In this document: positions 43,338 through 52,331 of the stretch, piece by piece
How positions within the stretch are numbered: the first letter of the stretch is position 1
Layout: the number at the start of each line of letters is the position of its first letter
DNA from: Shimia aestuarii
Lineage (GTDB): Bacteria; Pseudomonadota; Alphaproteobacteria; Rhodobacterales; Rhodobacteraceae
Direction: 5' to 3'
Assembly (NCBI RefSeq): GCF_900114635.1
Contig: NZ_FOTQ01000003.1
Coordinates: 248,138 to 312,137 of the forward strand
DNA: 64,000 bases
Made by a program: the position numbers and the translations under genes
Notes under the pieces: generated by a model
The model's input: only the letters and a program-made list of their open reading frames with translations
What the model was told of the DNA's origin: nothing
Databases searched by the model: none

Positions 43338-43954
43338 GACGTGCCCTCGATCAAGGCCAGTGCCTCGGCGCAGCTCATCTGCTGGGTCACCGTCCCCAGC
43401 GACAGAAGCGTAGCCTCGTGCACCTCTGGTTTGAAGGCGGCGCAGCCATCTGTCAGCATCACGGTTTCGATGTTGCGCAGATGGGCATCGCGCAAGGTAG
43501 ACGCGACGCCGCCATTGGTGACGATGCCGCCCACGATAAGATGGTAGATTCCAACGGCGCGCATCAGGTATTCCAGCCGGGTCTGGTAGAATGCCGAATA
43601 AGCCACTTTTTCGATCACGAAATCCGCAGGTTGGAGCGTATCCACAAGCGTATGCCCAAAACTGCCAGGCGCAAAATCACCCTTGCCCAGAAAAGGGCGT
43701 AACTCCTTGAGATGTGGCGCAATCAGCGGTTCGCCGTCTTTGTCTGGCACCAGAGTGAACTGCGCCGAGAAATAGCGCCCGCCCCTGGCTTGAAGCGCCC
43801 GCGCCATCGGCGCTATGCGATCGGGCAAGGCCGCAATGCTTTCTGCTGTCTGGCCAGCGCGGCCATAGGCGCCCTTGGGGTGTATGAAATCATTCTGTAG
43901 GTCAATCGTCAGAAGTCCCGTGCGTGAGATATCCCATGTGGCTGGATTACTCAT
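43334..43954 (-). CDS. Isochorismatase-fold hydrolase lacking the catalytic cysteine
   Basis: A 206-residue protein with the isochorismatase/nicotinamidase fold. Asp18 (LLTIDLQNDF) and Lys116 (IEKVAYSAFYQT) of the usual Asp-Lys-Cys triad are present, but the nucleophile position reads IVTNGGVAST, with Gly149 where amidases have Cys (codon GGC at 43508-43510). True isochorismatases (EntB, PhzD) also have Gly there and hydrolyse a vinyl ether using Asp and Lys. So an ordinary thiol amidase mechanism is not possible; vinyl-ether-like hydrolysis or another role should be considered. It overlaps hyuA and the lyase gene by four bases on each side. Confidence 0.85.
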   Translation of the reverse strand: MSNPATWDISRTGLLTIDLQNDFIHPKGAYGRAGQTAESIAALPDRIAPMARALQARGGRYFSAQFTLVPDKDGEPLIAPHLKELRPFLGKGDFAPGSFGHTLVDTLQPADFVIEKVAYSAFYQTRLEYLMRAVGIYHLIVGGIVTNGGVASTLRDAHLRNIETVMLTDGCAAFKPEVHEATLLSLGTVTQQMSCAEALALIEGTS

Positions 43955-46014
43955 GATGCATCCTCCAGGGGTTCGATAATGGTGTTGCCGAACCGATCAA
44001 CACGGCCTTGCAAATCGGGCTCGATGAGCACCGTGGTGTCAGGCTGCGTGAGGATCGCGGGGCCCGTGATGACAGTTCCCACAGGCAGGGCAAGCCGATC
44101 ATAGATCTTCGTGGAATACCAGCCATCGGCGAAATGCACCTGCCTCTGGCCCATAGGCTCGGCCGAACCTGTCTTGGACGGGGCCAAGGTGCTCAGGTCA
44201 AACTTTGGTCGCTTGCCGGTCACAGCACTGCGCAGATTCAAGATCCGTCGCACGCCGTTCTGCAAGAGCCTGCCAAAGGTTGCGCGGTAGGAGCTATCAA
44301 AGGCCTCTTCGATTTCAGCGGGTGTCGGTGCAGCCACCTTGCCCTCCACCGTTTTCACGGTCAGGGGAACCGATACCGTATGCGTCTGCCCGATATAGGC
44401 CATGTCAAGCTCGAAGCTCAACTCACGCGCTTCGAATGTGGTGCGGGCCGCATCGAGCAGCGCCATGCCCTGGTCAACATGGTCCTGCATGAAAGCGCCT
44501 AATGCCGTCTCATCCAGCGCATCCACCAGCGAGTTGATTGTCTGTACGAAATCCTGACGCATATCGGCAATGACGCAGCCCATGGCCGAAGTCACTCCGG
44601 GATAACGCGGCACGATGGCCCGCGATATGCCCACTTCGGCCAGCATTGCACCTGCATGAAGCGCGCCGCCGCCGCCAAACGGCATGAATGCGAAGCGCTT
44701 GGGGTCAAAGCCACGCTCGATACTGACAAGGCGGATCGCGCCCGCCATGCGACTGTTGGCGACCTTGAGGATCGCCTCGGCGGCGTCCACCGTGGAAAGC
44801 CCTAGGGGGCCGCCAACATGTTCATCAATCGCCCGGCTTGCCGCGTCCACATCCAACCGGTCAAGCTTGCCACCGATGGGGTTGTCCGGATCTATCCGGC
44901 CTAGGACCACATTGGCGTCGGTCACTGTCGGGCGGGTGTTGCCAAGGCCATAAGCCACGGGGCCCGGGTTGCTGCCTGCGCTTTCGGGGCCAATGTTAAG
45001 CAACCCGCCCTTGTCGACCCAGGCGATGGACCCCCCGCCCGCGCCGATGGTGGTGATCTCGATCATCGGGTTGCGCACGATCATACCGAAATCAATCGAG
45101 GTCTGTGGAGACAACATGGACTGCCCTTCGGCAATCAGCGACACATCAAAGCTTGTCCCGCCCATATCACCGGTGATGATATTCTCGAACCCCGCCGACC
45201 CAGCAATATAGCCCGCGGCGATCACACCGGCCGCCGGGCCAGAAAGCGCGGTGCGCACGGGAAGACGGCAAGCGGTATCCACGGCCATGACACCGCCATT
45301 GGATTGCACAATCATGAATTCGCCATCGAACCCGCCCGCCTTGAGCGCGTTTTCAAGCCGTCCCAGATAACCCGAAACCTCGGGCTGCAAATAGGCGTTG
45401 AGCGCAGTGGTCGAGAAGCGTTCGAATTCGCGGATTTCGGGCAGGATCTCGGAGGAGGCAGAGACATGCTCATTGTGCCAGACTTCGCGCAGCGCTGCCA
45501 AGGCAGCATCTTCGTTGGCGGTATTGGCGTAGGAATTGGCAAACAGGATCGCAGCGCCTTCGCAGCCTTGTGCCTGCAACGTTCTGGCGGCGGCCCGCAC
45601 GGCCTCAAGGTCTACGGGGGTGCGCACAATGCCATCGGACAGGGTGCGTTCGGGAACCTCGAGGCGATTGCGACGGTCCACCACGGGTTCAAAGTCGCCG
45701 CGCAGCCCCCATGTGCGCGGCCTGTCGCGGCGGCGCATTTCCAGCACATCACGCAGACCTTCGGTGCAGATCACACCGGTTTTCGCGCCCTTGCGTTCCA
45801 GAAGCGCGTTCGTGCCGGCTGTCGTGCCATGCACCACCACGGTAATCTCGGACAGGTTCTGAACCTCGCGCCCGATTCCATCAAGGAAACCGCTCGATTG
45901 GTCGGGCCGTGTTGTCGGAACCTTGGCGACGCTGGCGGTGCCTTCGGCCTCATTTAAAACGAAGACATCTGTAAATGTGCCGCCCACGTCGACACCGATC
46001 ATCAGACTGCTCAT
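43951..46014 (-). CDS. hyuA: Hydantoinase/oxoprolinase subunit A (HyuA family)
   Basis: A 687-residue ATP-binding subunit of the hydantoinase/5-oxoprolinase/acetone carboxylase superfamily. The N-terminal ASKHA-type phosphate loop is GVDVGGTFTDVFVL, with HGTTAGTNALLERKGA and GPAAGVIAAGYIAG following in order. It would phosphorylate and activate an amide or imide carbonyl for ring opening by HyuB. No carboxylase gamma-type small subunit gene is present, which favours hydrolysis over carboxylation. ATG at 46014 overlaps the hyuB stop (ATGA); the longer frame to 46032 lacks a ribosome site. Confidence 0.9.
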   Translation of the reverse strand: MSSLMIGVDVGGTFTDVFVLNEAEGTASVAKVPTTRPDQSSGFLDGIGREVQNLSEITVVVHGTTAGTNALLERKGAKTGVICTEGLRDVLEMRRRDRPRTWGLRGDFEPVVDRRNRLEVPERTLSDGIVRTPVDLEAVRAAARTLQAQGCEGAAILFANSYANTANEDAALAALREVWHNEHVSASSEILPEIREFERFSTTALNAYLQPEVSGYLGRLENALKAGGFDGEFMIVQSNGGVMAVDTACRLPVRTALSGPAAGVIAAGYIAGSAGFENIITGDMGGTSFDVSLIAEGQSMLSPQTSIDFGMIVRNPMIEITTIGAGGGSIAWVDKGGLLNIGPESAGSNPGPVAYGLGNTRPTVTDANVVLGRIDPDNPIGGKLDRLDVDAASRAIDEHVGGPLGLSTVDAAEAILKVANSRMAGAIRLVSIERGFDPKRFAFMPFGGGGALHAGAMLAEVGISRAIVPRYPGVTSAMGCVIADMRQDFVQTINSLVDALDETALGAFMQDHVDQGMALLDAARTTFEARELSFELDMAYIGQTHTVSVPLTVKTVEGKVAAPTPAEIEEAFDSSYRATFGRLLQNGVRRILNLRSAVTGKRPKFDLSTLAPSKTGSAEPMGQRQVHFADGWYSTKIYDRLALPVGTVITGPAILTQPDTTVLIEPDLQGRVDRFGNTIIEPLEDAS

Positions 46015-47705
46015 GCTGTGTCCTCTCGCCATTGCGTGCCATATGCGGCATCTGCTTCTGCGTCGCTTACCAGTCCTCTCGCAACATCGCGGGCCACGGC
46101 TTCGGGGTTTCGTTCGGACGCCGCGCCATATCCTCCGCCGCCCGGCGTTTCCAACCGCACGGCTTGTCCCGCTTTGAGCTTGATGCCTCGCATTTTGGAG
46201 GCCAGTGGCGGGCTGTGCCAGCCGTCATCCTGCTCATAGGTGAAGACGTTAAGCGCGGCGTCGCCGCCGCCGGCAATTCCCTTGGGAGCAAAGCGCCCGC
46301 GTTCACCAAAGAGGAACGCCTCGGCGCCGTTCTCTTCCAATACCTCGATCTCGTAGACCGCGCCAAGCCCGCCGCGGTGCGCCCCCGCGCCGCCGCTGTC
46401 TGGACGCAGCGCCCATTTGCGGAACATAACGGGATAGGCCGCCTCGAGTATTTCCATGGGCGGGATCGTGGCGGTTGAAATCGGCGCATTGCCGTGGTTG
46501 AGCCCGTCCGTTTCAACCGAACCGCCATGGCCGCCGCCATAAAACGAGAACATGACCCAGGGCTGGCCATTGCTGCGCTTGCCGGCGATGGAAAGCGCAT
46601 TGATGGTGCCATAGGCGTTGGCAACGACGCGCTCGGGTGCGGCTTGCGCGAAGGCAGAAAAGACCACGTCGATCATCCTCAGGATGGTTTCCGTATAGCC
46701 CCCCGTCGGCGCGGGAAACTGCGCAGCCAAAAGGCTGCCCTCAGGCACGATCACATCTATGGGCCGCATCACACCTGCATTGGCGGGCAGCGCGGGAAAC
46801 ACATGCTTAATGGCCACATAGGCGGTCGCTACAGTCGTCGGCAAGGCGATGTTAACAGGGCCAGCGCATTGCGGCGACGACCCGGTAAAATCAAGTGTCA
46901 TTTCATCGTCTTTGATCTCAAGTGCGATCTTGATCTTAAGCGGTTCGTCGGTGATGCCGTCATTGTCCAGGTAATCTTCGGCCTCCCAGCGGCCATTGGG
47001 CAAATCGGTCAATTCTGACCGCATCAGCGCCTCGGCGCGGTGGCCGAGCGCCACAAGCGCAGCGGTAATCGTCTCCGCGCCGTATTCGTCCAGCAGTTCG
47101 TCCATCCGCTTGATACCCAGATCCAGCGCGCCAAGTTGGCCGTTGAGATCGCCCATGGCTGATTGCGGCAGACGCGTGTTGCGCAGGAGAATGTCGATGA
47201 TGTCCTGATTGATCTCGCCTTGACGGGCAAGCTTCACAGGCGGCAGGTTGAACGCCTCTTGGAAGACATCAGTTGCCGCCGGGTTATAATTGCCTGGCAC
47301 AGCCCCGCCCACGTCATGCCAGTGCCCGACCGAGGCGAGATAGCAAAAGAGCTTGCCATCGCGGAAGTAAGGCCGCACGAGGCGCATGTCCGACAAGTGC
47401 GTGCCGCCAATGTGGGCATCGTTGAAGATGTAGATGTCGCCATCTTCCAGATCGCCATCCCTAGCGGCCTTTTCGATCACAGCTTTCACAGCAAAGGACA
47501 TGACGCCCACGAAAATGGGCAAACCCGACTTCCCTTGTACGAGCGTATCGCCCGACACCGCGTGATAGATCCCGTGACTGGCATCATGCGCCTCGGCGAT
47601 GATCGGGTTGAAGGCCGCGCGAAACAGCGTGGCGTCCATCTCGTCGGCGATCTGCTCCATGCGGCCCGCAAGAACCGACAGGGTAATTGGGTCAATCTCG
47701 CTCAT
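46011..47705 (-). CDS. hyuB: Hydantoinase/oxoprolinase subunit B (HyuB family)
   Basis: A 564-residue HyuB subunit, the metal-containing partner of HyuA that performs ATP-coupled cleavage of a cyclic amide. Conserved parts include DPITLSVLAGRMEQIADEM, HIGGTHLSDMRLVRPYF, GHWHDVGGAVPGNY and the glycine-rich GGHGGS and GGGGYGAASERNPEAVARD near the C-terminus. It overlaps the tautomerase-SnoaL gene by four bases, so ATG 47705 is the likely start. Known pairs of this type act on hydantoins, 5-oxoproline and caprolactam; which ring is opened here is not known. Confidence 0.9.
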   Translation of the reverse strand: MSEIDPITLSVLAGRMEQIADEMDATLFRAAFNPIIAEAHDASHGIYHAVSGDTLVQGKSGLPIFVGVMSFAVKAVIEKAARDGDLEDGDIYIFNDAHIGGTHLSDMRLVRPYFRDGKLFCYLASVGHWHDVGGAVPGNYNPAATDVFQEAFNLPPVKLARQGEINQDIIDILLRNTRLPQSAMGDLNGQLGALDLGIKRMDELLDEYGAETITAALVALGHRAEALMRSELTDLPNGRWEAEDYLDNDGITDEPLKIKIALEIKDDEMTLDFTGSSPQCAGPVNIALPTTVATAYVAIKHVFPALPANAGVMRPIDVIVPEGSLLAAQFPAPTGGYTETILRMIDVVFSAFAQAAPERVVANAYGTINALSIAGKRSNGQPWVMFSFYGGGHGGSVETDGLNHGNAPISTATIPPMEILEAAYPVMFRKWALRPDSGGAGAHRGGLGAVYEIEVLEENGAEAFLFGERGRFAPKGIAGGGDAALNVFTYEQDDGWHSPPLASKMRGIKLKAGQAVRLETPGGGGYGAASERNPEAVARDVARGLVSDAEADAAYGTQWREDTA

Positions 47706-48268
47706 GCATTCGCCCTCACTTCGGCCATGTCGTTCCATACATCCTGCCTTGTGATCTTTCCGCCGGTGATCTCGAAACGGTCAACGAAACGGATGCCTTC
47801 AAAGGTGCTGCCATCGTGGAATTCGCCTTTCAGCGTACCGCGACAATAGACGATGGCGGCGTCCCGCACGCCCTGCATCGCATCAAAACCGTCATACGTT
47901 TTCGTGACAAATTTATAGCGCGGCGTTGACCATTCGAACAGTTGCTCAAGCGTGCGCATGGGCGCTGTTCCGGGGAAGGTCATGGCAAAGCCGTCCCCCA
48001 ACATGGCGCGCGCCGTTTCCAGTTCTCGGGCCTCCATCGCGGCAAGGTAGTCTTTTACGATCTGCGCCGGGTCCGGACGCGCGGGTGCGGGGCTTCGCTG
48101 AATGCGGCCACGGTAGTAATTGTCCCTGGGCACATCATGGATCATCACCGTCACAAGCTCTGGCGCGGCGGGGATGACGAATCGCACCGCATCCGTCAAA
48201 ACTTCGCTTAACCGTTGTTTTTCCTGAGAATTATAACCTTCAAGAACATGCAATTCGACGATCGGCAT
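47702..48268 (-). CDS. Tautomerase-SnoaL fusion protein
   Basis: A 188-residue two-domain protein. Residues 1-60 form a 4-oxalocrotonate-tautomerase-like unit whose start codon is followed directly by Pro (MPIVELHVLEGY), the amino-terminal catalytic base of that superfamily. A short PAPARPDPA linker leads to a SnoaL/NTF2-like domain (about 67-188: VKDYLAAMEARELETARAML, FEGIRFVDRFEI). The pairing suggests enol/keto or hydration chemistry on a ring-opened intermediate, or ring activation before HyuAB. ATG 48268 has GGGGGGAG upstream; a longer frame would remove the terminal Pro. First gene of the leftward operon. Confidence 0.82.
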   Translation of the reverse strand: MPIVELHVLEGYNSQEKQRLSEVLTDAVRFVIPAAPELVTVMIHDVPRDNYYRGRIQRSPAPARPDPAQIVKDYLAAMEARELETARAMLGDGFAMTFPGTAPMRTLEQLFEWSTPRYKFVTKTYDGFDAMQGVRDAAIVYCRGTLKGEFHDGSTFEGIRFVDRFEITGGKITRQDVWNDMAEVRANA

Positions 48269-48412
48269 GACTCCCCCCCATGTCCAATTGGTATTATTTG
48301 TAATACAAATCCTGTATCTTTCCAGAAAAAAGATATGGATATCTGAAATACTAATACTTGCTTTTAGAGATAACATATCTACCCTTCAATCAGGAATACG
48401 GGGGAATCACAG
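48269..48412. promoter_or_regulatory. Divergent promoter/operator region of the catabolic divergon
   Basis: 144 AT-rich bases between the two operons. It contains the perfect palindrome GTATTA-tttg-TAATAC (48291-48306) and a second, GATAT-gg-ATATC (48332-48343), plus an ATACTAATAC element near 48350. As the GntR/UTRA gene is the first rightward gene, these are its most likely binding sites, covering both promoters. Confidence 0.55.
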
Positions 48413-49213
48413 GTGCGGGCTGAAGCTGTGCAAATACTGCCAGAGGGGGTTAAGGCGCAGCGCGTTTACCTTTCTTTGAGTGATCAGATCACCGGTGGTG
48501 TTTTGCGCGATGGTGAGACTTTGCCTGGCGAACAAAAGCTTGCCGAATCCTTTGGGGTAAGCCGTGTCACAGTGCGCCGCGCACTTGATGCGCTGGCCCA
48601 AGGTGGTTTGATTGAGCGGCGCGCAGGCAGCGGAACCAAGGTGCGCGCGCGCAACGCCAGCGGCCAGCCCGCCGCGATGGATTTCAATACGCTGATGCCA
48701 CAGTTGGTCGAGATGGGCGAGAAAACCACAGCACGGCTCTTGTCGTTTTCGTATGGCCGCGCGCCTGATTTCGTGGCCTCTGCTATGCGGCTTGGGGGCG
48801 AAAGCAAGGTCCAGATCGCCACGCGCGTGCGCCTGACGGGGCATGTGCCGTTTTCTCATCTCACAACCTACGTGCCGGCCCAGATCGCGCAGAACTATTC
48901 CGAGAATGACCTTGCCACGAAGCCGCTGTTCAAACTTTTGGAACGTAGCGGCGTGCAGATCGAAGAGGCGCATCAATCGGTGAGCGCCACGCTCGCGGGC
49001 CCGGATGTGGCCGAGGCGCTTGAGGTCGATGTCGGCTCGGCGCTTCTTTCGCTGCGCCGTGTCGTTCGCGACATCGACGGCAATGGCGTTGAATATCTCT
49101 CGGGGCTTTACCGCCCGGATATGTTCCGCCTTGAAATGCCGCTTACCCGCGTCGGCCAAGGCGCGGCTCGCCATTGGGAGCCCACGATTGGTCAGAGCGA
49201 GGGAGAGGGCTGA
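48413..49213 (+). CDS. GntR-family regulator (HutC/UTRA subfamily)
   Basis: A 266-residue regulator: winged helix at about 12-75 (LSDQITGGVLRDGETLPGE, FGVSRVTVRRALDALAQGG) and a UTRA ligand-binding domain at about 95-255. It probably represses both divergent operons until the substrate or an intermediate binds. GTG start at 48413 with GGGGGAA upstream. The stop shares a base with the LeuC-like start (TGATG), so regulator and enzyme are co-translated. Confidence 0.88.
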   Translation: MRAEAVQILPEGVKAQRVYLSLSDQITGGVLRDGETLPGEQKLAESFGVSRVTVRRALDALAQGGLIERRAGSGTKVRARNASGQPAAMDFNTLMPQLVEMGEKTTARLLSFSYGRAPDFVASAMRLGGESKVQIATRVRLTGHVPFSHLTTYVPAQIAQNYSENDLATKPLFKLLERSGVQIEEAHQSVSATLAGPDVAEALEVDVGSALLSLRRVVRDIDGNGVEYLSGLYRPDMFRLEMPLTRVGQGAARHWEPTIGQSEGEG

Positions 49214-50619
49214 TGCGCGCCCTGCAGACCATGCTCGACAAGCTTTGGGCCGCGCATGAGGTGCTGCAGCGCGAAGATGGCGTTTCTCTGCTCTGGGTCG
49301 ATCGGCATCTGGTGCATGAGGGCTCGCATCACGCTTTCGCCAAGATCAGCGAGCGTGGCCTGCCCGTGGCCGAACCTTCGCTCACCTTCGCAGTGGTCGA
49401 TCATTACGCGCCAACGCGGGGCCGCTCAAGGATCGCCGACCCCCAGATCGCGCGGATGATCGACACTCTGCGCAGCAATGCCAACACGCATGGCTTGCGG
49501 CTCTATGATCTTACTGATCCGTATCAAGGCATCGTGCATGTTCTGGGGCCGGAAGAAGGTCTCACGCTGCCTGGCCTGCTGATAAACTGCGGTGATAGCC
49601 ACACATCCACCCATGGGGCATTTGGCGCGCTGGCCTTTGGAATTGGCGCGACCGAGGTGGCCCATGTTCTGGCCACGCAAACGGTCTGGCAGCGCAAGCC
49701 CAAATCCATGCGCATTACCATCGAAGGCGCGCTTGGCGCCGGCGTCACTGCCAAGGATCTCGCGCTTGGCTGGATCGCCAAGCTGGGCACGGACGGCGCG
49801 CAGGGCCATGCGGTCGAATACGCCGGTAGCGCGGTCCGGGATCTTTCGATGGAAGGCCGCATGACGCTATGCAACCTGTCGATTGAAGGCGGTGCACGTT
49901 TGGGGATGGTGGCGCCGGACGAGACAACGTTCGCCTATCTCGAAGGTCGCCGTTTTGCGCCCAAAGGCGCAGATTGGGAGGCGGCCTGCGCCGATTGGGC
50001 ATCTCTTGCAAGCGACAAGGGGGCATCCTTTGATCGCGAGGTCACGCTCGACGCTGCCGAGATTTCCCCCACCGTCACGTGGGGCACAAGCCCCGAACAG
50101 GCGATACCTATCAGTGCGGCCATCCCCGATCCTGCTGACGTGCCTTCCGAAAAGGTCGAAGCCGCGCGGGCGGCGCTGGATTACATGGGGCTGAAGGCCG
50201 GAGAGATGATTGAAGGCACGCCTGTGGATCACGTCTTTATCGGCTCTTGCACAAATGGCCGGATCGAAGATTTGCGAGCCGCGGCCGCTGTGCTTCGGGG
50301 GCGCAAGGCCAAGGTGCCGGGGCTGATCTCGCCCGGTTCGACACAGGTCAAGGCGCAGGCCGAAGCCGAGGGGCTTGACCGGATCTTTACCGAGGCAGGC
50401 CTCGACTGGGTCGCCTCTGGCTGTTCCATGTGCGTAGGCATGAACGGCGATCTTTTGGGCGCGGGCAAGCGCTGCGCCTCTTCCACCAATCGTAATTTCA
50501 AAGGCCGCCAGGGCCGCGGCGCACGCACGCATCTTATGAGCCCGGTCATGGTTGCCGCCGCTGCCGTGACAGGTGTTCTCACCGATGTCCGCCCGCTTCT
50601 TGAAGGAAGGGTGGCCTGA
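49213..50619 (+). CDS. Aconitase-family hydratase large subunit (LeuC-like)
   Basis: A 468-residue large subunit of a two-part [4Fe-4S] (de)hydratase. Cluster ligands are Cys346 in IGSCTNGRI and Cys404/Cys407 in SGCSMCVG; the GDSHTSTHGAFGALAFGIG and ADP-type substrate loops are in place. The N-terminal VDRHLVHEG and fused-style spacing follow LeuC. There is no leucine-pathway gene nearby, and the partner lyase across the promoter suggests action on an alkylmaleate or alkylmalate (compare dimethylmaleate hydratase) rather than isopropylmalate. ATG 49213 overlaps the regulator stop. Confidence 0.87.
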   Translation: MRALQTMLDKLWAAHEVLQREDGVSLLWVDRHLVHEGSHHAFAKISERGLPVAEPSLTFAVVDHYAPTRGRSRIADPQIARMIDTLRSNANTHGLRLYDLTDPYQGIVHVLGPEEGLTLPGLLINCGDSHTSTHGAFGALAFGIGATEVAHVLATQTVWQRKPKSMRITIEGALGAGVTAKDLALGWIAKLGTDGAQGHAVEYAGSAVRDLSMEGRMTLCNLSIEGGARLGMVAPDETTFAYLEGRRFAPKGADWEAACADWASLASDKGASFDREVTLDAAEISPTVTWGTSPEQAIPISAAIPDPADVPSEKVEAARAALDYMGLKAGEMIEGTPVDHVFIGSCTNGRIEDLRAAAAVLRGRKAKVPGLISPGSTQVKAQAEAEGLDRIFTEAGLDWVASGCSMCVGMNGDLLGAGKRCASSTNRNFKGRQGRGARTHLMSPVMVAAAAVTGVLTDVRPLLEGRVA

Positions 50620-51230
50620 TGACAGGGTGGCGCACACACAAGGGCAAGATGCTTGGCCTGCCGGTTGCGAATATCGACACCGATCAGCTGATCCCGGCGC
50701 GCTTCATGTCCGTGCGGCGGGGCGAGGGCTACGGGTCTTACCTGATGCACGATATGCGCCGCGATAAAACCGGAGCGCTTCGCGCGGATTTCCCGCTTAA
50801 TGTCCACCCGAAGGCAAGCGTGATCCTTGCAGGGCGCAATTTCGGCAGCGGATCTTCGCGTGAGGCCGCGGTTTATGCGCTTGTCGATGCGGGTATCCGC
50901 GCGGTCATCGCGCCCGGCTTTGGCGATATCTTTGCCTCCAACGCCGTCAACAACAGCCTGTTGCCCGCCAAGATTGATGAAGAAAGCTACGCCGCGCTCG
51001 ATGCAGCACTGTCAAAGGGCCCGCAAGAAGTCACCATTGACATAGATGCCCGCAGTCTCACGCTTGGCACTCTTCAGGTCGGCTTCGCGCTTGATGACAG
51101 CTGGGCGACAAAGCTCATCAACGGCTGGGATGACATTGATCTCACGCGCAACCATGACGCGGCCATCACCGCGTTCAAACACATCCGCAGTCAAACCGCA
51201 GCCTGGGCATGGCCCGCAGCGGCGGATTGA
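50619..51230 (+). CDS. Aconitase-family hydratase small subunit (LeuD-like)
   Basis: A 203-residue swivelling-domain subunit that completes the active site of the preceding LeuC-like protein. NIDTDQLIPARF, GRNFGSGSSREAAVYAL and APGFGDIFASNAVNNSLLP are the family core; the Ser-Arg of GSSRE is needed for substrate binding. Start codon overlaps the large-subunit stop by one base (TGATG). Substrate as discussed for the large subunit, unknown. Confidence 0.88.
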   Translation: MTGWRTHKGKMLGLPVANIDTDQLIPARFMSVRRGEGYGSYLMHDMRRDKTGALRADFPLNVHPKASVILAGRNFGSGSSREAAVYALVDAGIRAVIAPGFGDIFASNAVNNSLLPAKIDEESYAALDAALSKGPQEVTIDIDARSLTLGTLQVGFALDDSWATKLINGWDDIDLTRNHDAAITAFKHIRSQTAAWAWPAAAD

Positions 51231-51313
51231 AAACGGCCGCAAGACGCGGCAGCCACGGCCTGAAGAAGGCCAGACAAACGGGGCACAGGCCCCACTTAGT
51301 GGAGGACGACAAG

Positions 51314-52324
51314 ATGAAGATGAAACTACTGGGAAGCCTGCTTGCAGGGGCCACGCTCGTTGCGGGCACACTCAAGGCAGAAGAGACCATCTCGGCGGTA
51401 CATGCCTTCCCCGAAACGCTGATCTACACAAAAAGCTTTCTGAGCTTTGTCGACAAGGTCAACGAGGCAGGCAAAGGCGTGATCCAGATCGATGTGCGCG
51501 GTGGCCCCGAGGCTATCGGCATGTTCCAACAACCCGATGCCGTACGCGACGGTATCGTGGATATGGTTTACACGCCCGGCTCGTTCTATGGCGGAGCGCT
51601 GCCTGAAAAAGATGCGATGGTCGCATCGAACCTGACGGCCGTCGAGACACGCGCCAATGGCGGCATTGCCCTGATCGACCAGATCCATCAAGAAAAGATG
51701 GGCCTAAAGTACCTTGGCTGGTTCGACAGCGGCGTCTGCTACAACCTCTGGACACGCAACGAGCCGAAATTCGATGCGGCAGGCAATCTTGAGGTCGAGG
51801 GCCTCAAACTGCGCGGCAACAACGTCTACAACGCATTCTTCACCAACTATCTCGGCGCGCAAGTGATCGATCTGCCCACAGGCGAGGTTTACTCCGCGCT
51901 CCAGCGTGGCGTTGTGGATGCGACAGGCTGGACGCAGATTGGCCTCATTGATCTCAAGTGGAACGAGTTCCTCAACTACCGTATCGAGCCGTGTTTCTTC
52001 TCGACCGACCTTGGCGTGATCGTGAACAACGAAAAATGGAATTCGCTCTCGGATGATGCCAAGAAAATCCTTCAGGAGGTGGCCATCCAGCATGAGAAAG
52101 ACAGCGTTGAAGCCCTTCGCGCCAAGCGTGATGAAGACTTTGCCGCGCTTGATGCGGCTGGCATGAAAGTTGTCTCGCTCGAAGGCGAAGCCAAGGCCAG
52201 CTACCTTGCTGCGGCCCGTGAAAAAACATGGGAGCGCATGAAAGAGGTCATGTCAGACCAACCCGGCGGCACTGGCAACTATGATCGCCTGATCGAACTG
52301 TTCTACGATCTCGGCGCCGATTGA
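51314..52324 (+). CDS. dctP: TRAP transporter substrate-binding protein (DctP)
   Basis: A 336-residue periplasmic receptor with signal peptide KLLGSLLAGATLVAGTLKA cleaved before EETIS. DctP-family landmarks include GGPEAIGMFQQPDAVRDG (ligand Arg region), LPEKDAMVASN and AYSALQRG-type EVYSALQRGVVDATG. TRAP receptors usually bind carboxylates, so the imported compound probably carries at least one carboxylate. GGAGGACGACAAG precedes the start. It is the first transporter gene, 83 bases after leuD-like. Confidence 0.88.
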   Translation: MKMKLLGSLLAGATLVAGTLKAEETISAVHAFPETLIYTKSFLSFVDKVNEAGKGVIQIDVRGGPEAIGMFQQPDAVRDGIVDMVYTPGSFYGGALPEKDAMVASNLTAVETRANGGIALIDQIHQEKMGLKYLGWFDSGVCYNLWTRNEPKFDAAGNLEVEGLKLRGNNVYNAFFTNYLGAQVIDLPTGEVYSALQRGVVDATGWTQIGLIDLKWNEFLNYRIEPCFFSTDLGVIVNNEKWNSLSDDAKKILQEVAIQHEKDSVEALRAKRDEDFAALDAAGMKVVSLEGEAKASYLAAAREKTWERMKEVMSDQPGGTGNYDRLIELFYDLGAD

Positions 52325-52331
52325 TAAACCC

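Noticed and set aside
49213..51230. Idea that these are the leucine-biosynthesis genes leuC and leuD
   Set aside because: They are embedded in a catabolic divergon with a GntR regulator and TRAP importer, and no leuA or leuB is present. The names are used only as family labels.
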